Assembly (NCBI RefSeq): GCF_010731755.1
Contig: NZ_AP022589.1
Coordinates: 2,046,001-2,110,000, forward strand
Length of the DNA stretch: 64,000 nt
Source: Mycolicibacter minnesotensis
GTDB lineage: Bacteria; Actinomycetota; Actinomycetes; Mycobacteriales; Mycobacteriaceae
Direction: 5' to 3'
Below, piece after piece: positions 37,601 to 45,924 of the stretch. A program made the translations under genes and the position numbers. Within the stretch, counting starts at the first letter, position 1. Each line of letters starts with the position of its first letter. A model generated the notes under the pieces. The model saw nothing but the letters and a program-made list of their open reading frames with translations, was not told the DNA's origin and did no database searches.

Positions 37601-38947
37601 GGCATCACGCCAGTACTGCGGAAGCGCGCTGTAGGTCCCGTGCGGGGTCAGCCGGCCGGTCCAGGCCAGCGAGGTGGCGACCAGCAGGGCCGTGAGGACC
37701 ACCAGGCCGACTGCGGCGGGCTTGTGGTGTTCGGGGTGGATGAACGCGCGGCGCCACACCAGCGCGGGCGCGCTGCCGGGCAGCGGGATGCGGCCCAGCA
37801 GGTGGATGAGGCCCAGCACCACCGGAATCCGGATCACCGACTCGAGTTTGTGCAGGTTGCGCAGCGGGGCGCCGGTGCCGTCGAGGAAGTTCTGCACCGC
37901 GTGGGCCAGCGGCGAGCCCAGTCCACCCGCATAGCCGACGGCCAGCAGCGTCACCCCGATCAGCAGCATGGTGACCAGCCGACCGGCGCCGGGTGTCCGC
38001 CGTGACAGCAGGCCGGTCAGTCCGGCCAGACCTGCGGCTGCCACCAGGCAGGTGCCCAGGATCATCACCGGGCTGGTGACCAGCGGCGCCCCGGCCGTGG
38101 CGTTCGGCGCTACGAACGGCGTCCAACTGTGTGTACCCCGCAGCATCTCGGTCAGCGAAGTCCACCTGGTGGTGACACCGGCCGATTCGATGAAATCCAG
38201 GAACGGCGGGCTGACCCGGCCCAATAACACCAGCGCCACCAGCCACCACGTCACGGCCAGCATCAGGGCCGCCAGCCACCAGCCGGTGAAGCGCCACCAG
38301 CGTCGGCTCGGGCGATGACACAGCCACCAGATGATGGCCGGCAGGCAACCCGCCAACGTCGCGACCGCGTTCACGGCGCCCATCAGCGCAACCGCGACCC
38401 CAGCCTGGCCGGCGAGCATCCGGGCAGGCCGTTCCGGCGGGTCCGCCTCGGGATCGCCTGGCGCGCCCAAAGCCCGGATGACCGGTAGCAAAACCCACGG
38501 GGCCAGCGCCATCGGCAAGGTCTCCGAGGAGATCGACCCCAGAGTGGTCAACACTCGGGGTGACAGGGCGAACGCCGCGGCGCCGATCAACCGCGCCGTC
38601 GGTGTCCCGATCCGCAACGTCTCAGCCACCCGTAGGAGGCCCCAGAACGCCACCGTGAGAAGCACCGCCCACCAGAGCCGCTGAATGATCCAGCCGGGCA
38701 ACCCGATCAGGTCGCCGACCGCGAAAAAAGCGCCGTGCGGGAAGAGGTAGCCATAGGCCTGGTTCTGCACCTGGCCGAACGGCAACTCGCTGCTCCACAG
38801 GTTGATGGCGCGAGCCAGAAAGCGCAGCGGAGCCGCGGTGAGATCAAGCTTGGTGTCCGGAGAGATGCGGCCGGGTGCCTGCAGCAGGCTGCAGGCCAGT
38901 GCGACCGTGCCGACCAGCCACAACCAGCGGCGGCGCAGCGGTGTCAC
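34688..38947 (-). CDS. aftD: Arabinofuranosyltransferase AftD
   Basis: A 1419-residue membrane enzyme matching AftD (Rv0236c, about 1400 residues), which adds arabinofuranose to the arabinan of arabinogalactan and lipoarabinomannan from decaprenyl-phospho-arabinose. The N-terminal GT-C part has about a dozen helices and the catalytic-type Asp31 in SPDTKLDL in the first outer loop. A large extracytoplasmic part carries discoidin-like carbohydrate-binding modules (SDSGTAWVSNALQTAVGQW; GDPGTAWTASQRV). Four more helices end the chain. The GTG at 38947 is used. The 57-residue membrane protein gene lies 49 bp upstream, as in M. tuberculosis. Confidence 0.95.
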   Translation of the reverse strand: MTPLRRRWLWLVGTVALACSLLQAPGRISPDTKLDLTAAPLRFLARAINLWSSELPFGQVQNQAYGYLFPHGAFFAVGDLIGLPGWIIQRLWWAVLLTVAFWGLLRVAETLRIGTPTARLIGAAAFALSPRVLTTLGSISSETLPMALAPWVLLPVIRALGAPGDPEADPPERPARMLAGQAGVAVALMGAVNAVATLAGCLPAIIWWLCHRPSRRWWRFTGWWLAALMLAVTWWLVALVLLGRVSPPFLDFIESAGVTTRWTSLTEMLRGTHSWTPFVAPNATAGAPLVTSPVMILGTCLVAAAGLAGLTGLLSRRTPGAGRLVTMLLIGVTLLAVGYAGGLGSPLAHAVQNFLDGTGAPLRNLHKLESVIRIPVVLGLIHLLGRIPLPGSAPALVWRRAFIHPEHHKPAAVGLVVLTALLVATSLAWTGRLTPHGTYSALPQYWRDAANWLTEHNGSGPTPGRVLVAPGAPFATQTWGTSHDEPLQVLDVGPWGVRDSIPLTPPQTIRALDSVQRLFAAGRPSAGLADTLARQGISYLVVRNDLDPDTSRSARPLLVHRAVDGSPGLRRVAQFGDPVGTGTVPGFVADSGLRPAYPAIEIYRVGDPAAANPGAPYLTDLDAMPRVDGGPEVLLRLDEHQRLRGEPPLGPVLMTADARRAELGTPVVTVTDTPLSRETDYGRVDDNASTIRAAGDPRHTLSRVPDYPTPGASTVFGGWMGGRLTASSSSSDATTLPDVAPSTSPASAIDSDSGTAWVSNALQTAVGQWLQVDFDHPLTNGTITLTPSATAVGAQVRRIQISTVNGTTTLRFDRAGEPLIAALPYGETPWVRITAAGTDDGSPGVQFGITDLAVTQYDASGFAHPVDLRHTAVVPAPPAGAQVTQWDLGAGLPGRVGCAPAAGAVRCAASMMLEPEEPASFSRTLNVPRPMQVTPTVWVRPRQGPNLIDLIAEPGVLRARGDADVLDALGAAYAAADGDPGTAWTASQRVVAHHTPPTLTITLPRPVKVTGVRFTPSQSPLPARPTLVAIDLGSGPQVRELTDADTEQVRLLPRVTDTVAISLLAWEDVIDRTAIGFDQLKPPGLSEVSVLGPDGRPVAPADPARNRSREVRVDCDHGPILAIAGRFVHTSISTTVGALLDDKPIPAQACDQRPIALPPGAQELMVSPGPAFVIDSALLSGPPVAPHGAATTPAMLGSWGAERREVQVPGSSAARVLVVPESINNGWVARAPDGARLTPVVANGWQQGFVLPAGTDGTITLTFGPNRMYRLGMAIGLALLPLLALLAWWPARRRPDPGPPVQPWQPSRNAAATAALTVGFLIAGVIGAAVFGAALVLLLALRDRQRAFDAARLGLSSGGLIFAGAMLCRHPWRSVEGYAGHSAGVQLAALVSMAVLAATAVVARGGRKLDEVEGSGPPQ

Positions 38948-38996
38948 TGCCTGCGACGTCGTCGGCGGAGTATCGGATGTTGCCGGCGTGCGCAGG

Positions 38997-39170
38997 TCAG
39001 CCGCGGTTGCCGTATTCCACCCTGTTCAGTACCGAAGACTGCGGGTCGCCGCCGGCAATCTGGGGCTTGGTGTCTTGCTGCACCATCAGCGTGACCCCGA
39101 AGACGGCCGCCGCGCCCAGCAACACCCCCACGACGATGCTGATGGCGGCCGGTACCACGAACCGAGGCAT
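38997..39170 (-). CDS. Small DUF2613 membrane protein (Rv0236A-type)
   Basis: A 57-residue protein with one hydrophobic segment (AAISIVVGVLLGAAAVFGVTLMV) followed by a short polar tail ending in NRVEYGNRG, the same length as Rv0236A. The ATG at 39170 is preceded by AGGAGG at a normal distance; the longer open frame to 39224 is ignored. Its fixed place just upstream of aftD in mycobacteria suggests a partner or accessory role for the arabinosyltransferase, which is an inference only. Confidence 0.85.
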   Translation of the reverse strand: MPRFVVPAAISIVVGVLLGAAAVFGVTLMVQQDTKPQIAGGDPQSSVLNRVEYGNRG

Positions 39171-39274
39171 GGTCAGGCTCCTCCTGCAATTCTCGCGACG
39201 TAGATCTGGGGCACCGTCAAACACAGCCCCCGCTGGCCCCCGCCCGCCAAACTAGCACGTGGGCCTCTGGTGCT

Positions 39275-39397
39275 CGGCGGTTCAGTGGGGCTCGACCTAG
39301 GAGAGGCGAGGCTGGGGCCGCCGCATGAGCCCGGCGGTTCAGTGGGGCTCGACGTAGGAGAGGCGAGGCTGGGGCCGCCGCATGAGCCCGGCGGTTC
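39275..39397. repeat. 57-bp tandem repeat (2 copies plus 9-bp partial)
   Basis: Two directly adjacent 57-bp units (39,275-39,331 and 39,332-39,388) differ at one base, and a third starts with CGGCGGTTC at 39,389. Each unit contains GTGGGGCTCGAC and GGCCGCCGCATGAGCC. They fill the gap between the DUF2613 and lpqI genes and end 22 bp before the lpqI start. The unit is a multiple of three and stays open in some frames, but no protein is suggested. It looks like a VNTR/MIRU-type minisatellite. Confidence 0.9.
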
Positions 39398-39418
39398 CGG
39401 CCGTGACAGCATGGTGCG

Positions 39419-40603
39419 ATGCCTGGATCGCTGACTCGCCAACTGCCCGGTCTGCTGCTGAGCGCCGCGCTGCTGCCCGCCCTTGTCACGTCATGCTCGC
39501 ACGATCGTGAGAAGTCGGCGCCCACGTCTGAGGCATCCCCGGCAACACCGTCGACCGCCGCACCCGCGGACCCGGTTTGCGAGGGGGTGGCGGCACTGTC
39601 GGCCCGCGACAAGCTGGCCCAGCTGGTGATGGTGGGGGTCCGCGACGCGGCGGATGCACGTGCCGTGGTTGCCGATCACCACGTCGGCGGCATCTTCATC
39701 GGCAGTTGGACCGATCTGGCCTTGCTCACCGATGGGTCGTTGAAGGAGATCAAGGCAAGCCAAGCGCCATCCGGCCCGCTGCCGCTGGCCGTCAGCGTGG
39801 ACGAGGAGGGCGGCCGCGTGTCGCGGCTGTCGTCGCTGATCGGGACGTCGCCGTCGGCCAAGGAATTGGCGCAGACCCGCAGCGCCGAGAAGGTCCGTGA
39901 GCTGGCGGCCGAGCGGGGCCGCAAGATGGCCGACCTCGGTATCACTGTCGATTTCGCACCGGTCGTCGACGTGGTGGACTCCGACACCGATGACGACACG
40001 GTGATCGGTGATCGTTCGTTCGGCTCGGACCCGGCCAAGGTCACCGAGTACGCCGGAGCGTACGCGCAGGGGCTCCGTGACGCCGGGTTGTTGCCGGTAC
40101 TCAAGCACTTCCCCGGCCACGGCCACGGCTCCGGGGACTCGCACACCGCAGGAGCCGTGATCACCCCGCCGCTGACGCAGCTGCAGGACAACGACTTGGT
40201 GCCCTATCGCACCCTGGTCACCCAGGCCCCGGTGGCGGTGATGATGGGTCACCTCGAGGTGCCCGGGCTGACCGAAGATCCAGCCAGTCTGAGCCCTGCT
40301 GCGGTCGCGCTGCTGCGTACCGGCACCGACTACCACGGGCCGGCCTTCGACGGCCCGGTGTTCAGCGATGACCTGTCGTCGATGGCGGCGATCACCGAGC
40401 ACTACGGGGTCGCCGAAGCGGTGCTGCGCAGCTTGGCGGCCGGTGTCGACATTGCGCTGTGGGTCACCACCGACGAGGTGCCGGCGGTGCTGGACAGGTT
40501 GGAGCAGGCACTGTCCGCCGGCGAGCTGAAGCAAGAGGCCGTCGAGGCCTCGCTGGCGCGGGTGGCCGCGGCCAAGTTGCCCGGTACGCACTGCCACGGT
40601 TGA
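39419..40603 (+). CDS. lpqI: Lipoprotein beta-N-acetylglucosaminidase LpqI
   Basis: A 394-residue GH3 (NagZ-type) glycosidase that recycles peptidoglycan by removing N-acetylglucosamine from muropeptides. A signal peptide ends in a lipobox with the lipidated Cys26 (ALVTSC). Catalytic landmarks are VSVDEEGGRVSRL, LPVLKHFPGHGHGSGDSH with the His/Asp acid-base pair, and FSDDLSSMAAI with the nucleophile Asp. Length and position fit Rv0237 (388). The protein should sit on the outer face of the membrane. The TetR gene follows after 78 bp. Confidence 0.93.
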   Translation: MPGSLTRQLPGLLLSAALLPALVTSCSHDREKSAPTSEASPATPSTAAPADPVCEGVAALSARDKLAQLVMVGVRDAADARAVVADHHVGGIFIGSWTDLALLTDGSLKEIKASQAPSGPLPLAVSVDEEGGRVSRLSSLIGTSPSAKELAQTRSAEKVRELAAERGRKMADLGITVDFAPVVDVVDSDTDDDTVIGDRSFGSDPAKVTEYAGAYAQGLRDAGLLPVLKHFPGHGHGSGDSHTAGAVITPPLTQLQDNDLVPYRTLVTQAPVAVMMGHLEVPGLTEDPASLSPAAVALLRTGTDYHGPAFDGPVFSDDLSSMAAITEHYGVAEAVLRSLAAGVDIALWVTTDEVPAVLDRLEQALSAGELKQEAVEASLARVAAAKLPGTHCHG

Positions 40604-40629
40604 TTCCGGCGGCGCGGGCAGCAAACAAG

Positions 40630-40643
40630 TTACTCTTCGGTAA
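40630..40643. promoter_or_regulatory. TetR operator, fatty-acid regulon, site 1
   Basis: TTACTCTTCGGTAA is a near-palindrome matching the sites before fabG4/fadA2 and fadE5. It overlaps a plausible -10 (TAAGAT, 40,641-40,646) of the TetR gene, 39 bp before its ATG, so autorepression is likely. Confidence 0.65.
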
Positions 40644-40681
40644 GATCGTGCCGAGGGGGAGCGCGGAAGGACCTCGAGGCG

Positions 40682-41308
40682 ATGGCAGCTGGTAGCAAGC
40701 GATTACCGCGAGCCGTGCGCGAACAGCAGATGCTCGACGCCGCGGTGCAGATGTTTTCGATGAACGGCTACCACGAGACGTCGATGGATTCGATCGCCGC
40801 GGCCGCGCAGATCTCCAAGCCCATGCTCTACCTCTACTACGGCTCCAAAGAGGAATTGTTCGGGGCATGTCTGGATCGCGAACTGCGTCGCTTCGTCGAG
40901 TCGGTGCGTACTGATATCGATTTTCAACAGTCCCCGAAAGACATGCTGCGCAATACGATTCGGTCATTCTTGCGCTACATCGATGCCAACCGGGCGTCGT
41001 GGATCGTGATGTACACCCAGGCCACCAGTTCGCAGGCGTTCGCCCACACCGTGCGCGAAGGTCGGGAACGAATCATCGAGTTGGTGGGTCGGTTGCTGCG
41101 GGCAGGTACACGTAAGCCCGAACCGGGCCTCGACTTCGAGTTGATGGCAGTGGCGCTGGTGGGCGCTGGCGAAGCGATCGCCAGCCGGGTCAGCACCGGA
41201 GACACCGACGTCGAGGAAGCGGGCCAGTTGATGATCGACCTGTTCTGGCGAGGGCTCAAGGAGGCTCCGGGAGGCCGCGACGGCGGCGACACCGCCGCGG
41301 CCGGGTAA
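40682..41308 (+). CDS. TetR-family regulator (Rv0238-type)
   Basis: A 208-residue TetR regulator. The DNA-binding part reads MLDAAVQMFSMNGYHETSM, then IAAAAQISKPMLYLYYGSKEELF; the C-terminal part has the common mycobacterial ASWIVMYTQATSSQAFAHTVREGRERI ligand-domain pattern. It matches Rv0238 (204) in length and place. The palindrome over its own promoter recurs twice before fabG4/fadA2 and twice before fadE5, so it is proposed as the local repressor of those fatty-acid genes, perhaps sensing an acyl-CoA. M. tuberculosis carries a toxin-antitoxin pair after this gene that is missing here. Confidence 0.9.
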   Translation: MAAGSKRLPRAVREQQMLDAAVQMFSMNGYHETSMDSIAAAAQISKPMLYLYYGSKEELFGACLDRELRRFVESVRTDIDFQQSPKDMLRNTIRSFLRYIDANRASWIVMYTQATSSQAFAHTVREGRERIIELVGRLLRAGTRKPEPGLDFELMAVALVGAGEAIASRVSTGDTDVEEAGQLMIDLFWRGLKEAPGGRDGGDTAAAG

Positions 41309-41336
41309 CTCCGCCCGCGGCCTCAGGTCCAGCCGG

Positions 41337-42179
41337 CTACAGCGCCCGCACTGCCCCGGTCAGGTAGGGGTAGCCCTTGGAGACGTTGCGTAGTGAAAGA
41401 TCCCAGCCGCCCTCGACCTTGTCGACGTAGAGCCCTGGGCTGGCCGGAAGCAACATCGGTTTGCCGAACCGCACCGTGTAGTCCACCGCGTCCGGAAGCG
41501 CGCCTTCGATGTTGGCCAGAACCGTTGCTGCGGAGAACATCCCGTGCGCTATCGCGGTGGGAAACCCGAACAGCTTGGCGCCGATCGAGCTGGTGTGGAT
41601 CGGGTTGTGATCGCCGCCGGCCGACGCGTAGCGACGAATCTGTCCCGGCGTCACCCGCAGCACCGCGTTGGGCGGTCCCAGTTTGGGCTGCTTGGCCGGT
41701 GCGGGCTTCGGCTCGTCGGACAGGCTGGTGCGCTGCTGGTGCAAGAACGTCGTCACCTGATGCCAGGCCGGGTCGTTGCCGACGCTGATGTCGGTGACGA
41801 TGTCGACCAGCAGGCCCTTGCGATGCTCCCGCAGATTCTCTGCGTGCACCGTGACTGCGACGGTGTCGGTGACAGCGATCGGGCGATGGCGGGTGATCCG
41901 GTTCTCGGTGTGCACCGAGCCCATCGCCGCGAACGGGAAATCGAACCCGGTGGCCAACTCCATCACGGTCGGGAACGTCAACGCGAAGGGATAGGTAAGC
42001 GGTACCTGGTCGGCGAAACGCAGGCCGGTGACGGCCGCGTAGGCGGCGACGTGGTTGGGATCGATGGTCAGCGCGTCGACGCGCAGCGTCCGATTCGGCA
42101 GGGTTTGCGCGCGCGAAACAAAGGGCAGCGCGCCAGCGACCGCGCGCACCATGTTTCTCAGGCCACTTGGTTGGGACAT
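41337..42179 (-). CDS. htdX: (R)-3-hydroxyacyl-thioester dehydratase HtdX
   Basis: A 280-residue double hot-dog dehydratase, the exact length of Rv0241c (HtdX), removing water from 3-hydroxyacyl-thioesters. The hydratase-2 motif with catalytic Asp and His is YASAGGDHNPIHTS in the C-terminal half, followed by FPTAIAHGMFSAA. The ATG at 42179 gives MSQPSGLRNMVRA, as in HtdX; an in-frame GTG at 42188 is less likely. It lies six bases after the fabG4 gene, so reduction and dehydration steps are co-expressed, in fatty-acid elongation or oxidation. Confidence 0.94.
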   Translation of the reverse strand: MSQPSGLRNMVRAVAGALPFVSRAQTLPNRTLRVDALTIDPNHVAAYAAVTGLRFADQVPLTYPFALTFPTVMELATGFDFPFAAMGSVHTENRITRHRPIAVTDTVAVTVHAENLREHRKGLLVDIVTDISVGNDPAWHQVTTFLHQQRTSLSDEPKPAPAKQPKLGPPNAVLRVTPGQIRRYASAGGDHNPIHTSSIGAKLFGFPTAIAHGMFSAATVLANIEGALPDAVDYTVRFGKPMLLPASPGLYVDKVEGGWDLSLRNVSKGYPYLTGAVRAL

Positions 42180-42184
42180 CCGAC

Positions 42185-43558
42185 TCACGCCCCCAGCATG
42201 GCTTGGCCGCAGACCCGGATGGTGTTGCCGGTCACCGCGTTCGATGCCGGGCTGGCGAAGTAGCCGATCAACTCGGCGACATCGACGGGCTGACCACCCT
42301 GGAACAGCGAGTTGAGCCGACGGCCTACCTCGCGGGTGGCCAGCGGGATCGCTGCCGTCATCTCGGTCTCGATGAACCCCGGGGCGACGGCATTGATCGT
42401 GATGCCCTTCTTAGCCAGCGTCGGAGCCAGCGCTTCGGTTAGGCCGATCATGCCGGCCTTGGTGGCCGCGTAGTTGGTCTGGCCGCGGTTGCCGGCGATC
42501 CCGGCCATCGACGACAGGCCGATCACCCGGCCGCCCTCACCGATGCTGCCGCCTGCGACCAAGCCCTCGGTGAGACGCTGCGGCGCGAGCAGGTTGACGG
42601 CCAGGACCGCGTTCCACCGAGCGTCGTCCATGTTGGCCAGCAACTTGTCACGAGTGATGCCGGCGTTGTTGACCAGCACGTCGGCTTTGCCCCCGTGGTG
42701 CTCGGCGAGGTGTGCGGCGATCTGATCCACCGCGTCGTCGGCGGTGACATCCAGGGCCAGCGCGGTGCCGCCCACTCGGGAGGCCGTCTTCTCCAGTGCC
42801 TCGGCGGCCTGCGGCACGTCGATCGCCACCACCTTGGCGCCGTCACGGGCGAACACCTCGGCAATGGTGGCACCGATGCCGCGCGCCGCGCCGGTGATGA
42901 TCGCGACCTTGCCCTCCAGCGGCCGGTCCCAGTCGGCGGGGGCCGTCGAGTCGTCGGCGCCCACGTAGAACACCTGGCCGTCGACGTAGGCAGAGCGGGC
43001 CGAGAGGATGAATCGCAGCGTCGACTCCAGGCCGCTGGCTCCGGGCTTGGCGTCCGGCGACAGGTACACCAGCTGCACCGTGGCGCCGCGCTGCAGTTCC
43101 TTGCCCAACGAGCGGGTAAAGCCCTCCAGCGCGCGCTGGGCAATCTGCTCGTCGGCGCTACCGGTCTCCTTAGGGGTGGTGCCGATGACGACCAGCCGGC
43201 CGCAGCGGCCCACATTGCGCAGCAGCGGGGTGAAGAACTCATGCAGCGCGGTCAGCCCGGCGGGGGAGGTGATGCCGGTGGCGTCGAAGACCAGCCCGCC
43301 GAACGAGTCGGCCCAACGGCCGCCCAGGTTGTCGCCCACCAGCTCGTAGTCGTCGGCCAGTGCGGCGCGTAGTGGCTCGACCACCCGGCCTGACCCGCCG
43401 ATCAGCAGGGGTCCGGCCAGGGCCGGCTCGCCGACCCGGTAACGGCGCAGGGTCTCGGCCTGCGGAACGCCGAGCTGCTTGGACAGAAACGATCCGGGGG
43501 TCGAGCCCAGGATCTGGGACAACAGGTCCGAGGAGAGCTTGGGGGCCTTGGGGGGCAT
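42185..43558 (-). CDS. fabG4: 3-oxoacyl-thioester reductase FabG4
   Basis: A 457-residue high-molecular-weight FabG of the FabG4 type (Rv0242c, 454). The N-terminal half is a degenerate flavodoxin/Rossmann-like domain, and the C-terminal half is a full short-chain reductase with TGAARGIGA for [13 protein letters not shown], the catalytic Ser ([10 protein letters not shown]) and YAATKAG. It reduces 3-oxoacyl-CoA. The ATG at 43558 follows GGAAGG by seven bases and is chosen over the open frame from 43573. It is divergent from fadA2, and two operator copies lie in the 140-bp gap. Confidence 0.94.
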   Translation of the reverse strand: MPPKAPKLSSDLLSQILGSTPGSFLSKQLGVPQAETLRRYRVGEPALAGPLLIGGSGRVVEPLRAALADDYELVGDNLGGRWADSFGGLVFDATGITSPAGLTALHEFFTPLLRNVGRCGRLVVIGTTPKETGSADEQIAQRALEGFTRSLGKELQRGATVQLVYLSPDAKPGASGLESTLRFILSARSAYVDGQVFYVGADDSTAPADWDRPLEGKVAIITGAARGIGATIAEVFARDGAKVVAIDVPQAAEALEKTASRVGGTALALDVTADDAVDQIAAHLAEHHGGKADVLVNNAGITRDKLLANMDDARWNAVLAVNLLAPQRLTEGLVAGGSIGEGGRVIGLSSMAGIAGNRGQTNYAATKAGMIGLTEALAPTLAKKGITINAVAPGFIETEMTAAIPLATREVGRRLNSLFQGGQPVDVAELIGYFASPASNAVTGNTIRVCGQAMLGA

Positions 43559-43615
43559 GGTGCTGCCTTCCATGTGGGGACGTGCCTGGTGCGGGCCACG
43601 GTGTCGACAACGAAC

Positions 43616-43629
43616 TTACTCCAGAGTAA
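43616..43629. promoter_or_regulatory. TetR operator, fatty-acid regulon, site 2
   Basis: TTACTCCAGAGTAA is flanked by C and G to give 7-bp perfect arms (CTTACTC/GAGTAAG). It lies between the divergent fabG4 and fadA2 genes and is the most symmetric member of the motif family. Confidence 0.7.
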
Positions 43630-43631
43630 GA

Positions 43632-43645
43632 ATACTGGGTAGTAT
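43632..43645. promoter_or_regulatory. TetR operator, fatty-acid regulon, site 3
   Basis: ATACTGGGTAGTAT repeats the TACT/AGTA core exactly 16 bp (centre to centre) from site 2. It overlaps a possible -10 (TAGTAT) for fadA2. Two adjacent sites suggest binding of two dimers. Confidence 0.5.
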
Positions 43646-43698
43646 CAGGCCGACCGTCCCCGGCAATGCGGGGGACCCACCATCAGAGACGAGAGATC

Positions 43699-45045
43699 GT
43701 GGCATCTGCATCTGCTGCTAAAACTGCCGAGGCAACCGCCGGCACGCGACGCCGTGTCGCCGTCCTCGGGGGCAATCGCATTCCGTTCGCGCGCTCCGAC
43801 GGCGCCTACGCGAACGCGTCCAACCAGGACATGTTCACCGCAGCGCTGGGCGGCCTCATCGATCGGTTCGGCCTGGCCGGCGAGAAGCTGGACGCGGTGA
43901 TCGGCGGGGCGGTGCTCAAGCACAGCCGCGACTTCAACCTGATCCGCGAATCGGTGCTCGGCTCTGCGCTGTCGCCCTACACGCAGGCGTTCGACCTGCA
44001 GCAGGCCTGCGGCACCGGGCTGCAGGCGGCGATCTGCGCCGCCGACGGAATCGTCGCCGGTCGCTATGAGGTGGCCGCCGCCGGCGGGGTGGACACCACC
44101 TCGGATGCGCCCCTGGCAATCGGCAATGAACTGCGCCGCACGCTGCTTGCACTGCGCCGGTCGAAGTCCAACGTGGCGCGCCTGAAGCTCGTCGGCAAGC
44201 TGCCCGCCGCGCTGGGGGTGGAGATTCCGGCCAACAAGGAGACTCGCACCGGCCTGTCGATGGGGGATCACCAGGCCATCACCACAAAGCAGATGGGCAT
44301 CAAGCGGGTCGACCAGGACGAACTGGCCGCAGCCAGCCACCGCAACATGGCCGCCGCCTATGACCGCGGCTTCTTCGATGACCTCGTGACGCCGTTCCAG
44401 GGGCTCTACCGCGACGACAACCTGCGGCCTCAATCCAGCCCGGAGAAGCTCGCCACGCTCAAGCCGGTGTTCGGCGCCAAGGCCGGTGACGCCACCATGA
44501 CCGCGGGCAACTCCACCCCGCTCACCGACGGTGCGTCGGTGGCGCTGCTGGCCAGCGAGGAGTGGGCCGCCGCGCGCAATCTGACTCCGCTGGCGTATTT
44601 CGTCGACGCCGAGACCGCCGCGGTGGACTACGTCAATGGCGCCGACGGCCTGCTGATGGCCCCGACCTACGCGGTGCCGCGACTACTCGCACGCAACGGT
44701 CTGACCCTGCAGGACTTCGACTTCTACGAGATCCACGAAGCGTTCGCCTCCACGGTGCTGTGCCACCTGCAGGCGTGGGAGTCCGACGAGTACTGCACCC
44801 AGCGGCTGGGACTGGATTCGGCGCTGGGTGCCATCGACCGCTCCAAGCTCAACGTCAACGGCTCATCCCTGGCGGCTGGGCACCCGTTCGCGGCCACCGG
44901 TGGTCGGATCGTGGCGCAGGCGGCCAAGCAGATCGCCGAGGCCAAGGCCGCCAAGAAGGGTGCCGCGAAGAACAAGCCGGTGCGCGCGCTGATCTCGATC
45001 TGCGCCGCCGGAGGACAGGGCGTCGCCGCCATCCTTGAGGGGTAG
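43699..45045 (+). CDS. fadA2: Acetyl-CoA acyltransferase (thiolase) FadA2
   Basis: A 448-residue thiolase matching FadA2 (Rv0243, 440), cleaving 3-oxoacyl-CoA in the last step of beta-oxidation. The acylated Cys lies in LQQACGTGLQAA, the catalytic His in YEIHEAFAST, the GHP loop in SLAAGHPFAATGGR, and the second Cys in SICAAGGQG. The GTG at 43699 follows GAGAG and is preferred to the open frame from 43666, which reaches back towards the operators. It is divergent from fabG4 and shares its regulatory region. Confidence 0.93.
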   Translation: MASASAAKTAEATAGTRRRVAVLGGNRIPFARSDGAYANASNQDMFTAALGGLIDRFGLAGEKLDAVIGGAVLKHSRDFNLIRESVLGSALSPYTQAFDLQQACGTGLQAAICAADGIVAGRYEVAAAGGVDTTSDAPLAIGNELRRTLLALRRSKSNVARLKLVGKLPAALGVEIPANKETRTGLSMGDHQAITTKQMGIKRVDQDELAAASHRNMAAAYDRGFFDDLVTPFQGLYRDDNLRPQSSPEKLATLKPVFGAKAGDATMTAGNSTPLTDGASVALLASEEWAAARNLTPLAYFVDAETAAVDYVNGADGLLMAPTYAVPRLLARNGLTLQDFDFYEIHEAFASTVLCHLQAWESDEYCTQRLGLDSALGAIDRSKLNVNGSSLAAGHPFAATGGRIVAQAAKQIAEAKAAKKGAAKNKPVRALISICAAGGQGVAAILEG

Positions 45046-45080
45046 CGCCCGGCTGTTCCCGATTGTGGTTTGACCGACGG

Positions 45081-45116
45081 CGAAGCCGGGTACTGCAGAG
45101 GCTGTGGTCGGCTTCG
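45081..45116. terminator. Hairpin between convergent genes
   Basis: CGAAGCCG and CGGCTTCG form an 8-bp perfect stem with a 20-base loop, 35 bp after the fadA2 stop and 68 bp from the stop of the convergent PfpI gene. A short perfect palindrome, GCACCGCGGTGC, follows at 45,138. A bidirectional terminator role is likely but there is no T-run. Confidence 0.5.
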
Positions 45117-45184
45117 TGAGGTCGTCTGCCCCCAGCGGCACCGCGGTGCAGCCCGCCGGTGGCTCGCCGTTGAACTGAGGGGAT

Positions 45185-45913
45185 TCAACGGCGGGTCATT
45201 TGGCCCCGTCGGCCGCGGGCGGCGCCGATGGCCCGGTCCCACAGCAGCAGTGCGCTCGCCTTCAACTGTGCCGGCTTCGCCACTTCCCTGACCATGAGTG
45301 CGGTGGCCGCCGCCTTGGTCTGCGCCGTGGCTTTGGACATGTGGCCGGAGTCGAACGGCGGCTGCGGGTCGTACTCCATCGACAGCTGGATCGCTTTGGC
45401 ACGGCCCTCACCACCGATCTGGCCGGCCAGCCACAACCCGAGGTCGATGCCGGCTGACACCCCGGCGCAGGTGACGATGTTCCCCTCGTGCACGATGCGC
45501 TCGTCTCCGACCGCGGTGGCGCCGAAGGCCTTCAGAGCCGGTAGCGCCATCCAATGCGAGGTTGCGCGCCTGCCAGTGAGCAACCCGGCAGCGCCCAGCA
45601 CGATCGAACCCGAGCAGACCGATGCCGTCCACGTCGCCGTCCGGTGGGCCGAGCGGACCCAGTCCAGCAGCTTCTCGTCGCGGGCATGCTCCATGGTCGT
45701 CATCCCGCCGGGAATCACGATCACGTCGGGGGCGGGAGTTTCGGCGAAGGAATGCGTCGCACCGACCACGAGGACTCCCGAGTCGGCGGTGATCGGGCCG
45801 GGCTGGTGCCACACGAAGTGCACCTCTGTGTCGGGGAGCCAGCGCAGGGCCTCGTAGGGGCCGATGAAGTCCAGCGCGGTGAAGCCGGGATAGAGCACGA
45901 CGGCGATCTGCAT
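45185..45913 (-). CDS. DJ-1/PfpI family protein (isonitrile hydratase-like)
   Basis: A 242-residue DJ-1/PfpI protein. PGFTALDFIGPYEAL at the N-terminus, DVIVIPGG and the nucleophile elbow ASVCSGSIVLGAAGLLTGR with its Cys match isonitrile (isocyanide) hydratases, which turn isonitriles into N-formamides. The ATG at 45913 follows AAAGGAA; the longer open frame (to 46606) overlaps the regulator gene. It lies 11 bp after the GlxA-type regulator gene and is co-transcribed with it. The actual substrate is unproven. Confidence 0.85.
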   Translation of the reverse strand: MQIAVVLYPGFTALDFIGPYEALRWLPDTEVHFVWHQPGPITADSGVLVVGATHSFAETPAPDVIVIPGGMTTMEHARDEKLLDWVRSAHRTATWTASVCSGSIVLGAAGLLTGRRATSHWMALPALKAFGATAVGDERIVHEGNIVTCAGVSAGIDLGLWLAGQIGGEGRAKAIQLSMEYDPQPPFDSGHMSKATAQTKAAATALMVREVAKPAQLKASALLLWDRAIGAARGRRGQMTRR

Positions 45914-45924
45914 GGGTGTTCCTT

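Noticed and set aside
39173..39442. An open frame with a 19-residue repeat across the 57-bp units
   Set aside because: The repeat is open in frame only because the unit is a multiple of three. There is no start site, no ribosome site and no resemblance to PE/PPE or other repeat proteins.
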